A stretch of DNA of 64,000 nucleotides from Sphingomonas baiyangensis (GCF_005144715.1 NZ_SWKR01000002.1:496001-560000), one strand, 5' to 3'; positions 26,944 to 36,343 are shown, counted from the first letter of the stretch. The notes: generated by a model not told the origin, from the sequence alone. Numbers and translations are program-made.

Positions 26944-28352
26944 AGGCCTTGCGCGTCGTATCGCATCATGCCGAGAAGGCCTTTCTCGCATTCGTGCTGC
27001 TCGCGGTTGTGCTGGGCGGGTCGGGGCGTGCGGCTTTCGCTAATCTGTTCCTGCAACTGGCAGCAATCGCGCTGATCGCGATCGCGGCCTGGCGCCTGCG
27101 CGGGATCGTGCCGACGCGGGCGCTGCGCTGGTCGTTTCTGCTGCTGGCGGCGATCATCGCGCTGCCGCTGGTCCAGCTTATCCGGCTCGATCCCGATATC
27201 TGGCGCCTGATGCCGGACCGGGGCTGGATCGCCGAGGGGTTTGCCCAGCTCGACGTCGATGCGCCCTGGCTTGGCATCTCGCTGACGCCGGGCGCGACAT
27301 TGGCGGCGTGGTTTCATCTGTTGCCGCCAGTGGCCGCGTTCCTGTTCGCGCTCACGCTCGATCCGCGCGGACAGCGACGGGCGCTCGGGGTGCTTCTGGT
27401 CGCCGCCATGATTTCGCTGGCGCTCGGCACGCTCCAGTTCGCTGCCGCATCACCATCGCTGCATTTCCATGCGATATCGAACGTCGGCAGCGCGACGGGC
27501 TTTTTCGCCAATCGTAACCATCTGGCCACCTTGCTCCTCATGGCGATGCCCGCGTCGGCCACGCTGATCGCGACCTGGCGCGTTGATCGGAAGGGCGATG
27601 CCATTCCGCAGCGTCGTCGCTGGCTGCTGGCCGGTCCGCTGCTCCTGCTGCTCTTTTCGGGATTGCTGATGACCGGGTCGCGGGCCGGCTTCGGCCTCGG
27701 CATTGCCGCGATGCTGCTCTCGCTGCTCATCGTGCGTCGCGGGAGCGGCGGCGGTCTGCCGGTATCGTTGGCGCTGGTGGCAGCGGTGACATGCGTTGCG
27801 GTGATCGTGCTTGCCTATGTGTCGGGACTCGGCACGCGCGCGGTTGCGGAGGCCGCGTCGCTTTCGACCGACGAATTGCGGATCGTAGCGGCGCCGATCA
27901 CTGCCGAACTTGGATGGCGCTACTTCCCGTTCGGGTCGGGGTTCGGATCGTTCGAGACGATGTTCAAGTCGGCCGGCGGTGCGGTCAATCTCGGGCAATA
28001 TTACGTCAATCATGCACACAACGATTATCTGGAGCTTTGGCTCGAGGCAGGCGCTGCGGGGATTGTCGTGATCGTCGGCTTCCTGATTTTGTGGCTCGGC
28101 ACGACGCGGTTGCACTGGCGCGCGCCGCCGGGCGATGCCGCGACGCTGGGCAAGGCGGCGAGCATGGCCGTGGGTCTCGTGTTGTTGCACAGCGTTGTCG
28201 ATTTCCCCTTGCGCACGCTCGGGGCAGCAGTGCCTTTCGCGATGATGTGCGCGTTCGCGCTGGCGGCGTCGGTAGGCGTGGCGACGCCGGCACGCCATGC
28301 GCGCGGCGAATTGCGCATCCATGTCCGCAACGCGACACCGCAGCGCGCCTGA
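26940..28352 (+). CDS. O-antigen ligase/Wzy-like polysaccharide polymerase
   Basis: This 470-residue membrane protein has about ten to twelve hydrophobic segments. The Wzy_C/O-antigen-ligase motifs are visible as GFFANRNHLATLLLM in the middle, GSRAG after a span, and YVNHAHNDYLELWLEAGAAGI in the large periplasmic loop near residue 360. Such proteins join repeat units of a polysaccharide or attach them to a carrier at the periplasmic face. In this locus, with a Wza/Wzc pair, a polymerase role is more likely than lipid A ligation. The start overlaps the previous stop. Confidence 0.85.
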   Translation: MKALRVVSHHAEKAFLAFVLLAVVLGGSGRAAFANLFLQLAAIALIAIAAWRLRGIVPTRALRWSFLLLAAIIALPLVQLIRLDPDIWRLMPDRGWIAEGFAQLDVDAPWLGISLTPGATLAAWFHLLPPVAAFLFALTLDPRGQRRALGVLLVAAMISLALGTLQFAAASPSLHFHAISNVGSATGFFANRNHLATLLLMAMPASATLIATWRVDRKGDAIPQRRRWLLAGPLLLLLFSGLLMTGSRAGFGLGIAAMLLSLLIVRRGSGGGLPVSLALVAAVTCVAVIVLAYVSGLGTRAVAEAASLSTDELRIVAAPITAELGWRYFPFGSGFGSFETMFKSAGGAVNLGQYYVNHAHNDYLELWLEAGAAGIVVIVGFLILWLGTTRLHWRAPPGDAATLGKAASMAVGLVLLHSVVDFPLRTLGAAVPFAMMCAFALAASVGVATPARHARGELRIHVRNATPQRA

Positions 28353-28390
28353 CGCTTTCACGCACGAAGTCGCGTCGCGAGGAATTCCGC

Positions 28391-29455
28391 ATGACCAGTT
28401 TCAGCATCTGCATTCCGAACTTCAATTACGCCGGCTACATCGGCGAGACGATCGGCAGCGCCCTTGCGCAGCCCGAGGCGACACAGGTGCTGGTGTGCGA
28501 CAATGCGAGCACCGATGGGTCGGTCGATGTCGTGCGTGCGATCGCCGATCCTCGCCTGCGGTTGCGCGTGAACCGCTGGAATGTCGGCTTCGCGGCAAAT
28601 CTCGATCGCGCGTGCGAAGGCGCCGATGCGGATCGCATGATCCTGCTCTCGTCCGACGATCTGCTCGAGGCCGGAGCACTCGCGACCTATGCGCGGGTCG
28701 CTGAAGCGCTAGGCAGCGGCGCTTCCGCCACGGTGTTCAATTCGGGCGCCCATGTCATCGACGGCGCAGGCCGGCGCACCGGTAAGGTCGGGTTCGATGC
28801 GCGCATCTGGCACGGCGCACGTCGCGATGCCGCGCTCGAAGCCGCCGCGGGCGCGCCGGTGTGGCGCATCGATGCCGCCCTGCTGCTGCGCAACGCGATG
28901 CTGTCGATGCGCACGCCGTTCCAGTTCGCCTCGACCTGCTATCCGCGTAGCTTGTATGAAGCCGTGGAGGGCTATGCGGCGGTTCGCTTCTTCTCACCCG
29001 ACAAGTTCTTCGCGTGGAAGTTGCTCGGCGTCGCCGCGGAGGCGATCCACGTCGATGCGCCGCTCGTGTCGTACCGGGTCCACGACCAGAACCAGAATGC
29101 CGTCCAGAAAGCGCAGCGTGCGCTCCGACATATGGCCGATCAATATGCCGCTACCTTCGACACGCCCGCCGAACTGCTTGAACGCGCAGGCATCGACCGG
29201 GCCGCGCTCGAGCGCGCGTTCATCGAGCAGGATGTCGCCCTGCGCGGAATGAAGTTCGTGGCCGAAGGAAATCGCAGCGAGGCGCGCCGTGGCCTTGCGT
29301 TCGGGAAGGCCGCCTATCCGCGCCTTGCGCGCTCGAATGCCCGCGTTCAGGCGCTGAGGGCCTTGCTCGCCGCAGGGCCTGCCGGCACCGGTCTTGCCCG
29401 CATCGCCATGCGCCGTGCGCTGGCCCGATGGCGCGATACACCAGCCGCACCATAA
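28391..29455 (+). CDS. Glycosyltransferase family 2
   Basis: This 354-residue cytoplasmic enzyme has the GT-A fold. The N-terminus FSICIPNFNYAGYIGETIGSAL is typical of GT2, with CDNASTDGSVDVV after it and the metal motif region LLSSDDLLEAGALA. It transfers a sugar from a nucleotide sugar to the growing repeat unit; donor and linkage are not readable. The ATG at 28391 follows GAGGAA. It is 38 bp downstream of the polymerase gene and in the same operon. Confidence 0.88.
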   Translation: MTSFSICIPNFNYAGYIGETIGSALAQPEATQVLVCDNASTDGSVDVVRAIADPRLRLRVNRWNVGFAANLDRACEGADADRMILLSSDDLLEAGALATYARVAEALGSGASATVFNSGAHVIDGAGRRTGKVGFDARIWHGARRDAALEAAAGAPVWRIDAALLLRNAMLSMRTPFQFASTCYPRSLYEAVEGYAAVRFFSPDKFFAWKLLGVAAEAIHVDAPLVSYRVHDQNQNAVQKAQRALRHMADQYAATFDTPAELLERAGIDRAALERAFIEQDVALRGMKFVAEGNRSEARRGLAFGKAAYPRLARSNARVQALRALLAAGPAGTGLARIAMRRALARWRDTPAAP

Positions 29456-29603
29456 CGAGACGCTCGGGCCGTGCTGCGTTTGCGTAATGGCACCGTTTCT
29501 GGTAATTCACTCCATATCGGGCTGGTCCGGGGTCGCGCACCCAGCCCCAAGGATGGCGGGCGCCGGCGAACGGCGCGTCGTGAAATCGGGGAAGAAGCGG
29601 CTC

Positions 29604-31574
29604 ATGCAACTCACGATGCTGATCGAACGCTGTCGCGACTGGCTCGGACGCCGCCGCTTTTCGATGGCCTGCGATCTGCTGCTGGCGCTGGCCGCGCAGT
29701 TCATCGTGCTCGTGCCGTTGCTCAATTTCCCCTATCTTCGCGACATCCTGGTACTGCAGGGCCTGACGGTTACCGCGTCGCTTGCCGCACTCTACCGCGT
29801 CCAGGCGCATCGCCAGTCATGGAGCCGGGTATCGCTTTCCGACGTGATCGCGCTGGCCATCGCGTCGGCGATCGTCAGCGTCGTGGTGGCGGCAGGCACG
29901 TTGGCGCTGGAATACACGCTGGCTGCGAGCCGTATCCTCATCGGTTCGTTCGTCATGCTGCTGGCGGGCTGGGTGGCGCCGCGGCTTTTACTGCGACTGT
30001 ATGCCGAATGGCAGCACGAGCGGGCCAATGCTGGCGGGCCGGCGCCCGAAGCGGTGCTGCTCTATGGTGCGGGACCGCGCGCGGAGCAGTTCATTCGTTT
30101 CAACGCCGCGCATCGGCGGTATCGCATTGCGGGCATTCTGCATGAACAGGCCGCGCTTGTCGGGCGCCGCATTCGCGGCGTCGAGGCGTTAGGCTCGCTC
30201 GACACGCTCGACGAGCAGATCGAGATGTTGCGCGCGCGCGGTATCCAGCCGTCGCGACTGATCGTAACCGAGGATGGCGAGCGGCCCGACGAGCTTCGCG
30301 ACGCGCTCGATATCAGCGCACGCAGCGGGCTTCGGCTGGCCCGGTTGCCCAGCCTGCTTACGCTGGTCGAGCCGGGCGGCGTGGGCGATGTGGTACGCGA
30401 CGTATCGATTCAGGATATCCTGCAGCGCGAGCAGGTGACGCTCGACGACCCCGCCATTCCACAGACCTTTGCGGGCAAGGTGGTGATGGTGACCGGCGCG
30501 GGCGGATCGATCGGTTCCGAGCTGGTGCGCCAGATCGCCGCGCAGGCACCGGCGCGACTGGTGCTGGTCGAGTTCAGCGAGTTCAATCTCTACCAGATCG
30601 ATCTCGAAATGGCGCAGCGTTTCCCGCGCGTCGCGCGCTCGCTCGCCTTGTGCGACATTCGCGATGTTGCCAGCCTGCGTCGCGTATTCGAACGCGAGCG
30701 CCCCCAGCTTGTCCTGCATGCCGCAGCGCTCAAGCACGTGCCGATGCTCGAGGATGCACCGGCGCAGGCCATCCTCACCAATGTATTCGGCACGCACAAT
30801 GTGGCGCGGCTGGCGTCCGAACACGGCGTCGAGCTCTGCACGCTCGTTTCGACCGACAAGGCGGTCAATCCCACCAATGTGATGGGCTGTACCAAGCGTT
30901 GGGCCGAAATCATCTGTCAGGCCTATGATCCCGGCGCAGATGCGGCGGCAGGCGCCACACGCTTCAGCTGCGTGCGCTTCGGAAACGTGCTCGACTCGGC
31001 AGGATCGGTCGTTCCGCTGTTTCGCAGGCAGATCGCCGAGCGCGGACCGCTGACCGTCACGCATCCCGACATCACGCGCTATTTCATGACGATTCCCGAG
31101 GCGTGCCTGCTGATCCTTGCAGCCAGCGCAACCGTTCACCGCGGCGGCGCCGAGGGTGGCAGCGTGTTCGTGCTCGACATGGGCGAACCAGTGAAGATCA
31201 TGGCGCTGGCCGAGCGGATGATCCAGCTCCACGGTCTGCGCCCGCACGTCGACGTCGAGATACGCGTGACCGGGTTGCGGCCTGGCGAAAAGCTGTTCGA
31301 GGAGCTGGCTCACGCCGAAGAGCGCCTGCTGCCGGCTCCGTTCCCCAAGGGCAACATCGCGCGCGCGCGCAGCTGCGATCAGGAAACGCTGCGCATGCAT
31401 CTCGATCGGCTGCGCGAGGCCGTTCGGCTCGACAGCGAAAACGCGATGCTGGCCGAACTTGCGCGGCTCGTTCCCGAATTCCGGTGCCCCCGATTGCAGG
31501 AGCAGACGCCCGCGATCGGGCTGCGCGGCGATCATGTGGCTGGCGATAGCGCTCTGCTGAGCGTGCAAGCCTGA
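29604..31574 (+). CDS. UDP-sugar 4,6-dehydratase, membrane type (CapD/WbpM-like)
   Basis: This 656-residue enzyme has four N-terminal membrane spans (about 20-130), a linker domain with a nucleotide-binding-like fold (LLYGAGPRAEQFIRF), and a C-terminal short-chain dehydrogenase domain. GAGGSIGSELVRQI near 298 is the NAD site. STDKAVNPTNVMGCTKR near 415-431 holds the catalytic Met-Lys pair that replaces Tyr-Lys in the WbpM/FlaA1 group. It makes a 4-keto-6-deoxy sugar, probably from UDP-GlcNAc, so the polymer is likely to contain a deoxyamino sugar. ATG at 29604 is chosen because it precedes the first span. Confidence 0.9.
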   Translation: MQLTMLIERCRDWLGRRRFSMACDLLLALAAQFIVLVPLLNFPYLRDILVLQGLTVTASLAALYRVQAHRQSWSRVSLSDVIALAIASAIVSVVVAAGTLALEYTLAASRILIGSFVMLLAGWVAPRLLLRLYAEWQHERANAGGPAPEAVLLYGAGPRAEQFIRFNAAHRRYRIAGILHEQAALVGRRIRGVEALGSLDTLDEQIEMLRARGIQPSRLIVTEDGERPDELRDALDISARSGLRLARLPSLLTLVEPGGVGDVVRDVSIQDILQREQVTLDDPAIPQTFAGKVVMVTGAGGSIGSELVRQIAAQAPARLVLVEFSEFNLYQIDLEMAQRFPRVARSLALCDIRDVASLRRVFERERPQLVLHAAALKHVPMLEDAPAQAILTNVFGTHNVARLASEHGVELCTLVSTDKAVNPTNVMGCTKRWAEIICQAYDPGADAAAGATRFSCVRFGNVLDSAGSVVPLFRRQIAERGPLTVTHPDITRYFMTIPEACLLILAASATVHRGGAEGGSVFVLDMGEPVKIMALAERMIQLHGLRPHVDVEIRVTGLRPGEKLFEELAHAEERLLPAPFPKGNIARARSCDQETLRMHLDRLREAVRLDSENAMLAELARLVPEFRCPRLQEQTPAIGLRGDHVAGDSALLSVQA

Positions 31575-31599
31575 GCGAATGCGCGAAGACGGGCGGGAC

Positions 31600-32739
31600 A
31601 TGAGCGCATCTGCGCGCGCCAATGTCGCGCTGGCGATACCCGAGCTCGATGCCGGCGGGCCCGACCGGGTGATTCACGAGCTTCTGTGCCATTTGCCGCG
31701 CGACCGGTTCCGCCTCACGCTCGTCACGCATCGCGCGGGCGGCCGCTATTACGAAGACCTGCCTGATGACGTCGAGCGCGTGGTGATCGGGCAGGGCCGG
31801 CGCTATCCAGTGCGAGCCTTTGCACGCTGGATCGACACCGCTCGGCCCGATCTGATGTTCACCACGTTGCGCATGAACCTGACGGCGGCGCTCGCGCAGC
31901 CGTTGCAGCGGCATCGGCCGGTGCTGGTCAGCAGGCAGGCGAACGCCGTCGCTGCCGATTTCGCGCTTCTCAAGCGCCGGTCGCTCGTAAAGCACCGCAT
32001 TGCCGAGCGGCTGGTACGCTGGTCGCTCGGGCGCCCCGATGCGCTGGTAGCGCAATCGCGCGATATGGGCGATGAACTGGCCAGAATGACCGGACGCGGA
32101 GAGGCGGTGCATGTCATCGGCAATCCTGTCGATCGGTCGAGTGTCGAGGCCCAATACCAGGCGCAGGCCGTCAGAGGCGCGCCGCTCGCGCCCGGAGCGC
32201 CCGCAATCGTAGCGGCCGGGCGGCTGATGCCGCAAAAGGGTTTCGACGTCCTGCTACGCGCGATGCCGGCGGTGCTGGCGCGTCACCGCGATGCGCGCCT
32301 GGCGATCCATGGCGAGGGACCCGACCGCACATCGCTCGAAGCGCTCGCAAGCGAGCTGGGAATCACGGATTCGGTGGTGATGCCGGGGTTCAGCGACACG
32401 CTGCTCGCCACGATCGCGGGCAGCGACGTCTTCGTATCGTCCTCGCGCTACGAGGGGTTCAGCAACGCGATACTCGAGGCGATGGCGCTGGGCGTCCCGG
32501 TGGCAGCCACCGCATGTACCGGCGCGACTCGCGAGATGATCCTCGATGGCGAAACAGGGTTTCTGGCTGAACCCGAGAATTCCGCAGCGCTCGCCGATGC
32601 CATGTTGCGCGCAATTGGAGCGGATCGCAGCACGCTTGCCCTTCGCGCGGCGACCCATCTCGATACTAATTTTGCCCGCGCGTCGATCATCGGCGAATAT
32701 GCTCGCCTGTTCGACCGGCTACTCGATAGCAGACCTTAA
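31600..32739 (+). CDS. Glycosyltransferase family 4
   Basis: This GT-B enzyme of about 379 residues opens with an N-terminal domain (VALAIPELDAGGPDRVIHELL). The C-terminal nucleotide-sugar domain has IVAAGRLMPQKGFDVLLRAM and SRYEGFSNAILEAMALGVPVAAT, the GT4 E(x7)E block. It adds a sugar to the lipid-linked unit. ATG at 31600 or 31579 are both possible. The last three bases overlap the end of the convergent nucleotidyltransferase gene (32736-32739), so two transcription units meet here with no terminator. Confidence 0.88.
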   Translation: MSASARANVALAIPELDAGGPDRVIHELLCHLPRDRFRLTLVTHRAGGRYYEDLPDDVERVVIGQGRRYPVRAFARWIDTARPDLMFTTLRMNLTAALAQPLQRHRPVLVSRQANAVAADFALLKRRSLVKHRIAERLVRWSLGRPDALVAQSRDMGDELARMTGRGEAVHVIGNPVDRSSVEAQYQAQAVRGAPLAPGAPAIVAAGRLMPQKGFDVLLRAMPAVLARHRDARLAIHGEGPDRTSLEALASELGITDSVVMPGFSDTLLATIAGSDVFVSSSRYEGFSNAILEAMALGVPVAATACTGATREMILDGETGFLAEPENSAALADAMLRAIGADRSTLALRAATHLDTNFARASIIGEYARLFDRLLDSRP

Positions 32740-33461
32740 TCAGGACGCGCGAGGAGCGCCTCATATTCGGCGGGCGTGCCGCAGAAAACGACTTCGTCCG
32801 GCTCGATGCACTCGTAGCCGATCGTGGCGCCGCCGCCAATCAGGTGGTTGTAGAGCGGCGCGACATATAGTTCGTGGCTTTGGGGTGCGGTCCGCTCGGC
32901 ATCCAGTGCGCGGCGGAAGTCGGCGGCGCGCGCGAAATGATACAGGCCAGTGCAGCAGAGATCGGATATCGGACGCTTTTCGGCGGTTTCGGCGGCGATC
33001 CGCTCGCCTTCAGGCGCGGGCCGCACATAGGACCAGTTGGCGCCTTCGCCTCGGAAAACCTCGAGATATCCGTCGAGCATCGCCAAGCGCGCGGTATCGG
33101 GCTCGCGATATCCGGCCCGGAACGTGTCGATATTGAAGATCGTAAGCGGCGTGCTGCCATCGACCGCCGCTCGATCGATTCCCTGCTCCACCGTCTCGGC
33201 CTGTCCAGCGGTCGGTTGGTCGAGCAGCGCTACCCGCACATCGCGCACTCCCAGCATCGCGCAGTGCGTTTCGATGAACGCCTCGACGCCGCCGCTCTCC
33301 CGCGCGATGAACAGGAACGGCCGATCGGCGAAATATCGCTCGAAGCTCAGCACCGAGAGATCGAATGCCGTGCGCTCGCCCAGGGGCAGCATGAACTTGG
33401 GCTGGGTATAACCGGCCTCGACGAAGCGTCTGCTCAGCCCGGCCATGGGAATCACGATCAT
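32736..33461 (-). CDS. Sugar-phosphate/capsule-type nucleotidyltransferase
   Basis: This 241-residue protein has a GT-A/nucleotidyltransferase fold: IVIPMAGLSRRFVEAGYTQPKFMLPLGE is the nucleotide-binding loop and Lys segment, and TIFNIDTFRAGY holds the metal Asp. Similar proteins occur in capsule loci and activate small phosphorylated groups with CTP or UTP, but the substrate is not readable. The start is ATG 33461, or TTG 33467 immediately after the previous stop. It is the last gene of a three-gene minus-strand cassette with the fused nucleotidyltransferase-kinase and the HAD phosphatase. Confidence 0.72.
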   Translation of the reverse strand: MIVIPMAGLSRRFVEAGYTQPKFMLPLGERTAFDLSVLSFERYFADRPFLFIARESGGVEAFIETHCAMLGVRDVRVALLDQPTAGQAETVEQGIDRAAVDGSTPLTIFNIDTFRAGYREPDTARLAMLDGYLEVFRGEGANWSYVRPAPEGERIAAETAEKRPISDLCCTGLYHFARAADFRRALDAERTAPQSHELYVAPLYNHLIGGGATIGYECIEPDEVVFCGTPAEYEALLARPD

Positions 33462-33467
33462 CGGCAA

Positions 33468-35048
33468 TTACTCAACATGCTCGGAAAACAGGCGCATCGC
33501 GTTGACGTACAACGCCTTCTGACGAACCGGATCGTCCGAGTGCAGGGGGATCATCGACACGAACAGCGTCACCATAGTCGCAAGCACTACCGGATCGGCA
33601 AAAGCGAGGCCGTCGATCGATCGCGCTGCAAAGGCAGTTTCCAGCCAACGCTTCGTCGCATCTTCGGGAAAAGCGAGTTCAAGCGCCTCACCATCTTCCC
33701 GCAGGCTATATTCGCCGGCGATGATCTGGTCGTACCGTCCGATCACGCTGTGCGCGAGCTTGGCAACGTCGTAGCGCAGATCGCCCTCGATGCTGGCGAC
33801 CCCGTCATGCACATAGCCGCGCGGATCGATCAGCAGAATGCGCTGATTGCGGCTGTTGTAGAGGATGTTCGAGAAGCAGAGATCGCCGTGCATCACAGTC
33901 GAAGCGCGCGGCGGCGCGCCTTCGATGATCGCGAAGCAGCGATCGAGAACGGCATGGCCCGTCGGGCAATCGCGGCCGTTTACCCGAAGCGCCCGGTCGA
34001 GCCAGGGATAGGCATGGGGCGCGGCAGCAATACGCTGTCGCGTCTTTTCCACCGCAAGCGCCGCAAGCGCATTTCCGGGCGCGCCCGTCGATCGTGTCGC
34101 CTGCGTCAGATAGTCGCCGATGGCATCAAGAATGCGGTTCCAGCCGGGGATGCCCAGCCGCGATAGATAAAGCTCTGCAACCGTAGGGAGATAGCTGTAT
34201 TCGGTCGAATAGCTGCCGTCGGGTATGCGGTCGCGCGGTTCGATCAGGCGCGCGCAGTGGAGCTGGATCGCCGGCGGCACCGAGCGGAGCCAAGCGGCTT
34301 CCGCATCGATCTTGAACGCGTTGTCGCTGCTTTTGTGCACCACGCCAGCTTCGATACGCAAGGCATTGAAATGACGCGCTGCAGCCAGATGGTGGCGCGA
34401 GCGGAAATAGGTTTGCAGATGGCCGAAATCGAGCCAGCTGCCGTTGGGGATCGCGGCTACTGGATGGCGTGACGCATAGAGATCGAGTGCGCGCGCAAAG
34501 TCGTCGCCCGATTGGATCAGCGCGCGGAGCAGCGCCTGCGGACTCGAGAACCGGAAGAAGCCCGTGAGGATCGCCGGTGCGCAGGCCGGCTCGCGATCAA
34601 GCGCGCCCTGCTTCACCTCGGTGATGCGATCATCCTCGACGCGCACGACTGCCCAATGATAGCCGTCGCTCACTTCGCCGACGGTCATCGCATCGGCAGC
34701 GTCAGGTTCGGGCGGTGCGATGAGCGTGTCGCCATGCACGATCTCGACCGGGCCGGTCTTCTCGATCGCGGCGAGCACGCAGGCGATCGAGCGGCCGAGC
34801 GAAAGCCGCGGATCGAGCCGGACGATGCGTACGCGGGCGGCGGCAATGCGTTCGAGCTCGATCGACGTGAGCTCGAAGTCATCGGGCAGCGACAGGATCA
34901 GGTCGACGCCGGGCGCGGCAAGCCTCTCGATCTGCCGATACAGCAACAGCGATCCGCCCACGGGCAGGAAGGCGGGAGGAATGCGGCCAAACTCGGCCTC
35001 CAGTTCGCCTCCGACATAGGCGCCCGAGGTTATGATGCGTGTCGTCAC
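33468..35048 (-). CDS. Fused nucleotidyltransferase and APH-type small-molecule kinase
   Basis: This 526-residue protein has two domains. Residues 1-225 look like a nucleotidyltransferase (FGRIPPAFLPVGGSLLLYRQI, then IVHGDTLI and GSWLDFGHLQTYFRSR). Residues about 240-526 look like an aminoglycoside-phosphotransferase or choline-kinase fold, with catalytic loop HGDLCFSNILYNSRNQ and metal motif LLIDPRG. The first domain has lost the usual Gly-rich signature (G-G-x-G-x-R is not clear), so it may be degenerate. It starts at GTG 35048, overlapping the HAD stop (GTGA). Together with its neighbours it suggests phosphorylation and nucleotide activation of a small alcohol or sugar for the polymer. This is inference. 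Confidence 0.7.
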   Translation of the reverse strand: MTTRIITSGAYVGGELEAEFGRIPPAFLPVGGSLLLYRQIERLAAPGVDLILSLPDDFELTSIELERIAAARVRIVRLDPRLSLGRSIACVLAAIEKTGPVEIVHGDTLIAPPEPDAADAMTVGEVSDGYHWAVVRVEDDRITEVKQGALDREPACAPAILTGFFRFSSPQALLRALIQSGDDFARALDLYASRHPVAAIPNGSWLDFGHLQTYFRSRHHLAAARHFNALRIEAGVVHKSSDNAFKIDAEAAWLRSVPPAIQLHCARLIEPRDRIPDGSYSTEYSYLPTVAELYLSRLGIPGWNRILDAIGDYLTQATRSTGAPGNALAALAVEKTRQRIAAAPHAYPWLDRALRVNGRDCPTGHAVLDRCFAIIEGAPPRASTVMHGDLCFSNILYNSRNQRILLIDPRGYVHDGVASIEGDLRYDVAKLAHSVIGRYDQIIAGEYSLREDGEALELAFPEDATKRWLETAFAARSIDGLAFADPVVLATMVTLFVSMIPLHSDDPVRQKALYVNAMRLFSEHVE

Positions 35049-35434
35049 GGCGCGTCCCCAGGGGCCGCCGAGCCGACGAGCGCATAGATTTCGTCGAGCG
35101 AGAGGCGGGCGAACTCGTCGGGCCGTACGGTCTTGTCATCGACGTAGAAACCGCCTTCGCCGCACCAGGGCTTTCCCATGATTACCTCGTCGAACGGTAC
35201 GTCGTGCCGAGCAAGCCATTCGAGCACGATCGGCAGCGTATGCACGTTGATGCGCCCGATGGCGCCCGCGAAGCTTCGCATGTTGCGCGCCGAATGGATG
35301 ACGATCTCGAAGCCCTGCGCACGATACTCGCGAAGCTTCTCGACCACGTCGAGGTTGGGCAGCTTCTCGCGATACTCGGCCGAACTGCGGTCCTGCGTGA
35401 TCGTATCGTCGAGGTCGATCACGATACGTGGCAT
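35045..35434 (-). CDS. Short HAD-family phosphatase of capsule loci
   Basis: This 129-residue minimal HAD protein shows all motifs: IVIDLDDTI (nucleophile Asp), IVIHSARN (motif II Ser), MGKPW (motif III Lys) and FYVDDKTVRPDEF (motif IV acids). It has no cap domain, so it may act on larger or phosphorylated polymer-related substrates. Homologues are found as capsule biosynthesis proteins. It leads the minus-strand cassette; its stop overlaps the start of the fused nucleotidyltransferase-kinase. ATG at 35434 follows GGGGGAAAA; it is divergent from tpiA. Confidence 0.8.
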   Translation of the reverse strand: MPRIVIDLDDTITQDRSSAEYREKLPNLDVVEKLREYRAQGFEIVIHSARNMRSFAGAIGRINVHTLPIVLEWLARHDVPFDEVIMGKPWCGEGGFYVDDKTVRPDEFARLSLDEIYALVGSAAPGDAP

Positions 35435-35596
35435 TGACGGATTTTCCCCCTTGGCGCCGCCGCAGCGAACGTTGCCGCGGGTTCGGGGATTTCGGACGAT
35501 ATTGCAAGCCGTGTCTCCGGTTTGCCCGGCTCTCGAGCTTGTATCGCCGCGCATGGCTGGTATCGGTCGCGCCGGACGGGCAGGGGAGCGCGCGCG

Positions 35597-36343
35597 ATGA
35601 CACGACGCAAGCTGGTGGCAGGCAACTGGAAGATGCACGGCATGGCCGCCGATCTCGTCGAGGTCGAGGCGATCGCCGCTGCCGCCGCCCGCCATTCCGG
35701 CGTCGACGTCGCGCTGTGCGTGCCGGCCACGCTGATCGCGCCTGCCGTGGCGCGCGCGGGCGCGCTGCCGATCGGCGCGCAGGACTGCCATGCCGCGGCG
35801 AAGGGCGCCCACACCGGTTGCTTGTCGGCGGCGATGCTGCGCGAAGCCGGCGCTTCGCTGACGATTGTCGGCCATAGCGAGCGTCGCGCCGACCAGAACG
35901 AGACGAGCCAGGACGCGTGGGCAAAGGCCGCAGCCGCCCGTCAGGCGGGCCTCAGCGTCATCCTCTGCTGCGGCGAGACCGAGGCCGAGCGCGACGCCGG
36001 CCGCGCCGAGCGCGTGGTACAGGCGCAGATCGAGAAATCGGTGCCCGAGGACGCGAGCGGCGACTGGTTCACGCTCGCCTATGAGCCGCGCTGGGCGATC
36101 GGCACGGGCCGCACTCCGACGCTTGACGAGATCGCCGCGATCCACGCTATCGCGCGCGCGAAGATGCGTCAGCTCGTCGGCGACGCCGCCGACGGCATCC
36201 GCATCCTGTACGGCGGATCGGTGACGGGCACCAACGCGCCGGCGATCCTTTCCACTGCCGATGTCGATGGCGCGCTGGTCGGCGGCGCCAGTCTCACCGC
36301 CGAGAAGTTCGTGCCCATCATCGACGCCGCCGCAGCGATCTGA
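35597..36343 (+). CDS. tpiA: Triosephosphate isomerase
   Basis: This 248-residue TIM-barrel enzyme interconverts dihydroxyacetone phosphate and glyceraldehyde 3-phosphate. Catalytic residues are visible: N10 and K12 in AGNWKMHG, H93 in VGHSERR, E163 in AYEPRWAIGTG, and the phosphate loop YGGSV. Length is normal. ATG at 35597 follows AGGGGAGCG; the frame extends upstream without similarity. It stands alone and converges on cysK. Confidence 0.96.
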   Translation: MTRRKLVAGNWKMHGMAADLVEVEAIAAAAARHSGVDVALCVPATLIAPAVARAGALPIGAQDCHAAAKGAHTGCLSAAMLREAGASLTIVGHSERRADQNETSQDAWAKAAAARQAGLSVILCCGETEAERDAGRAERVVQAQIEKSVPEDASGDWFTLAYEPRWAIGTGRTPTLDEIAAIHAIARAKMRQLVGDAADGIRILYGGSVTGTNAPAILSTADVDGALVGGASLTAEKFVPIIDAAAAI

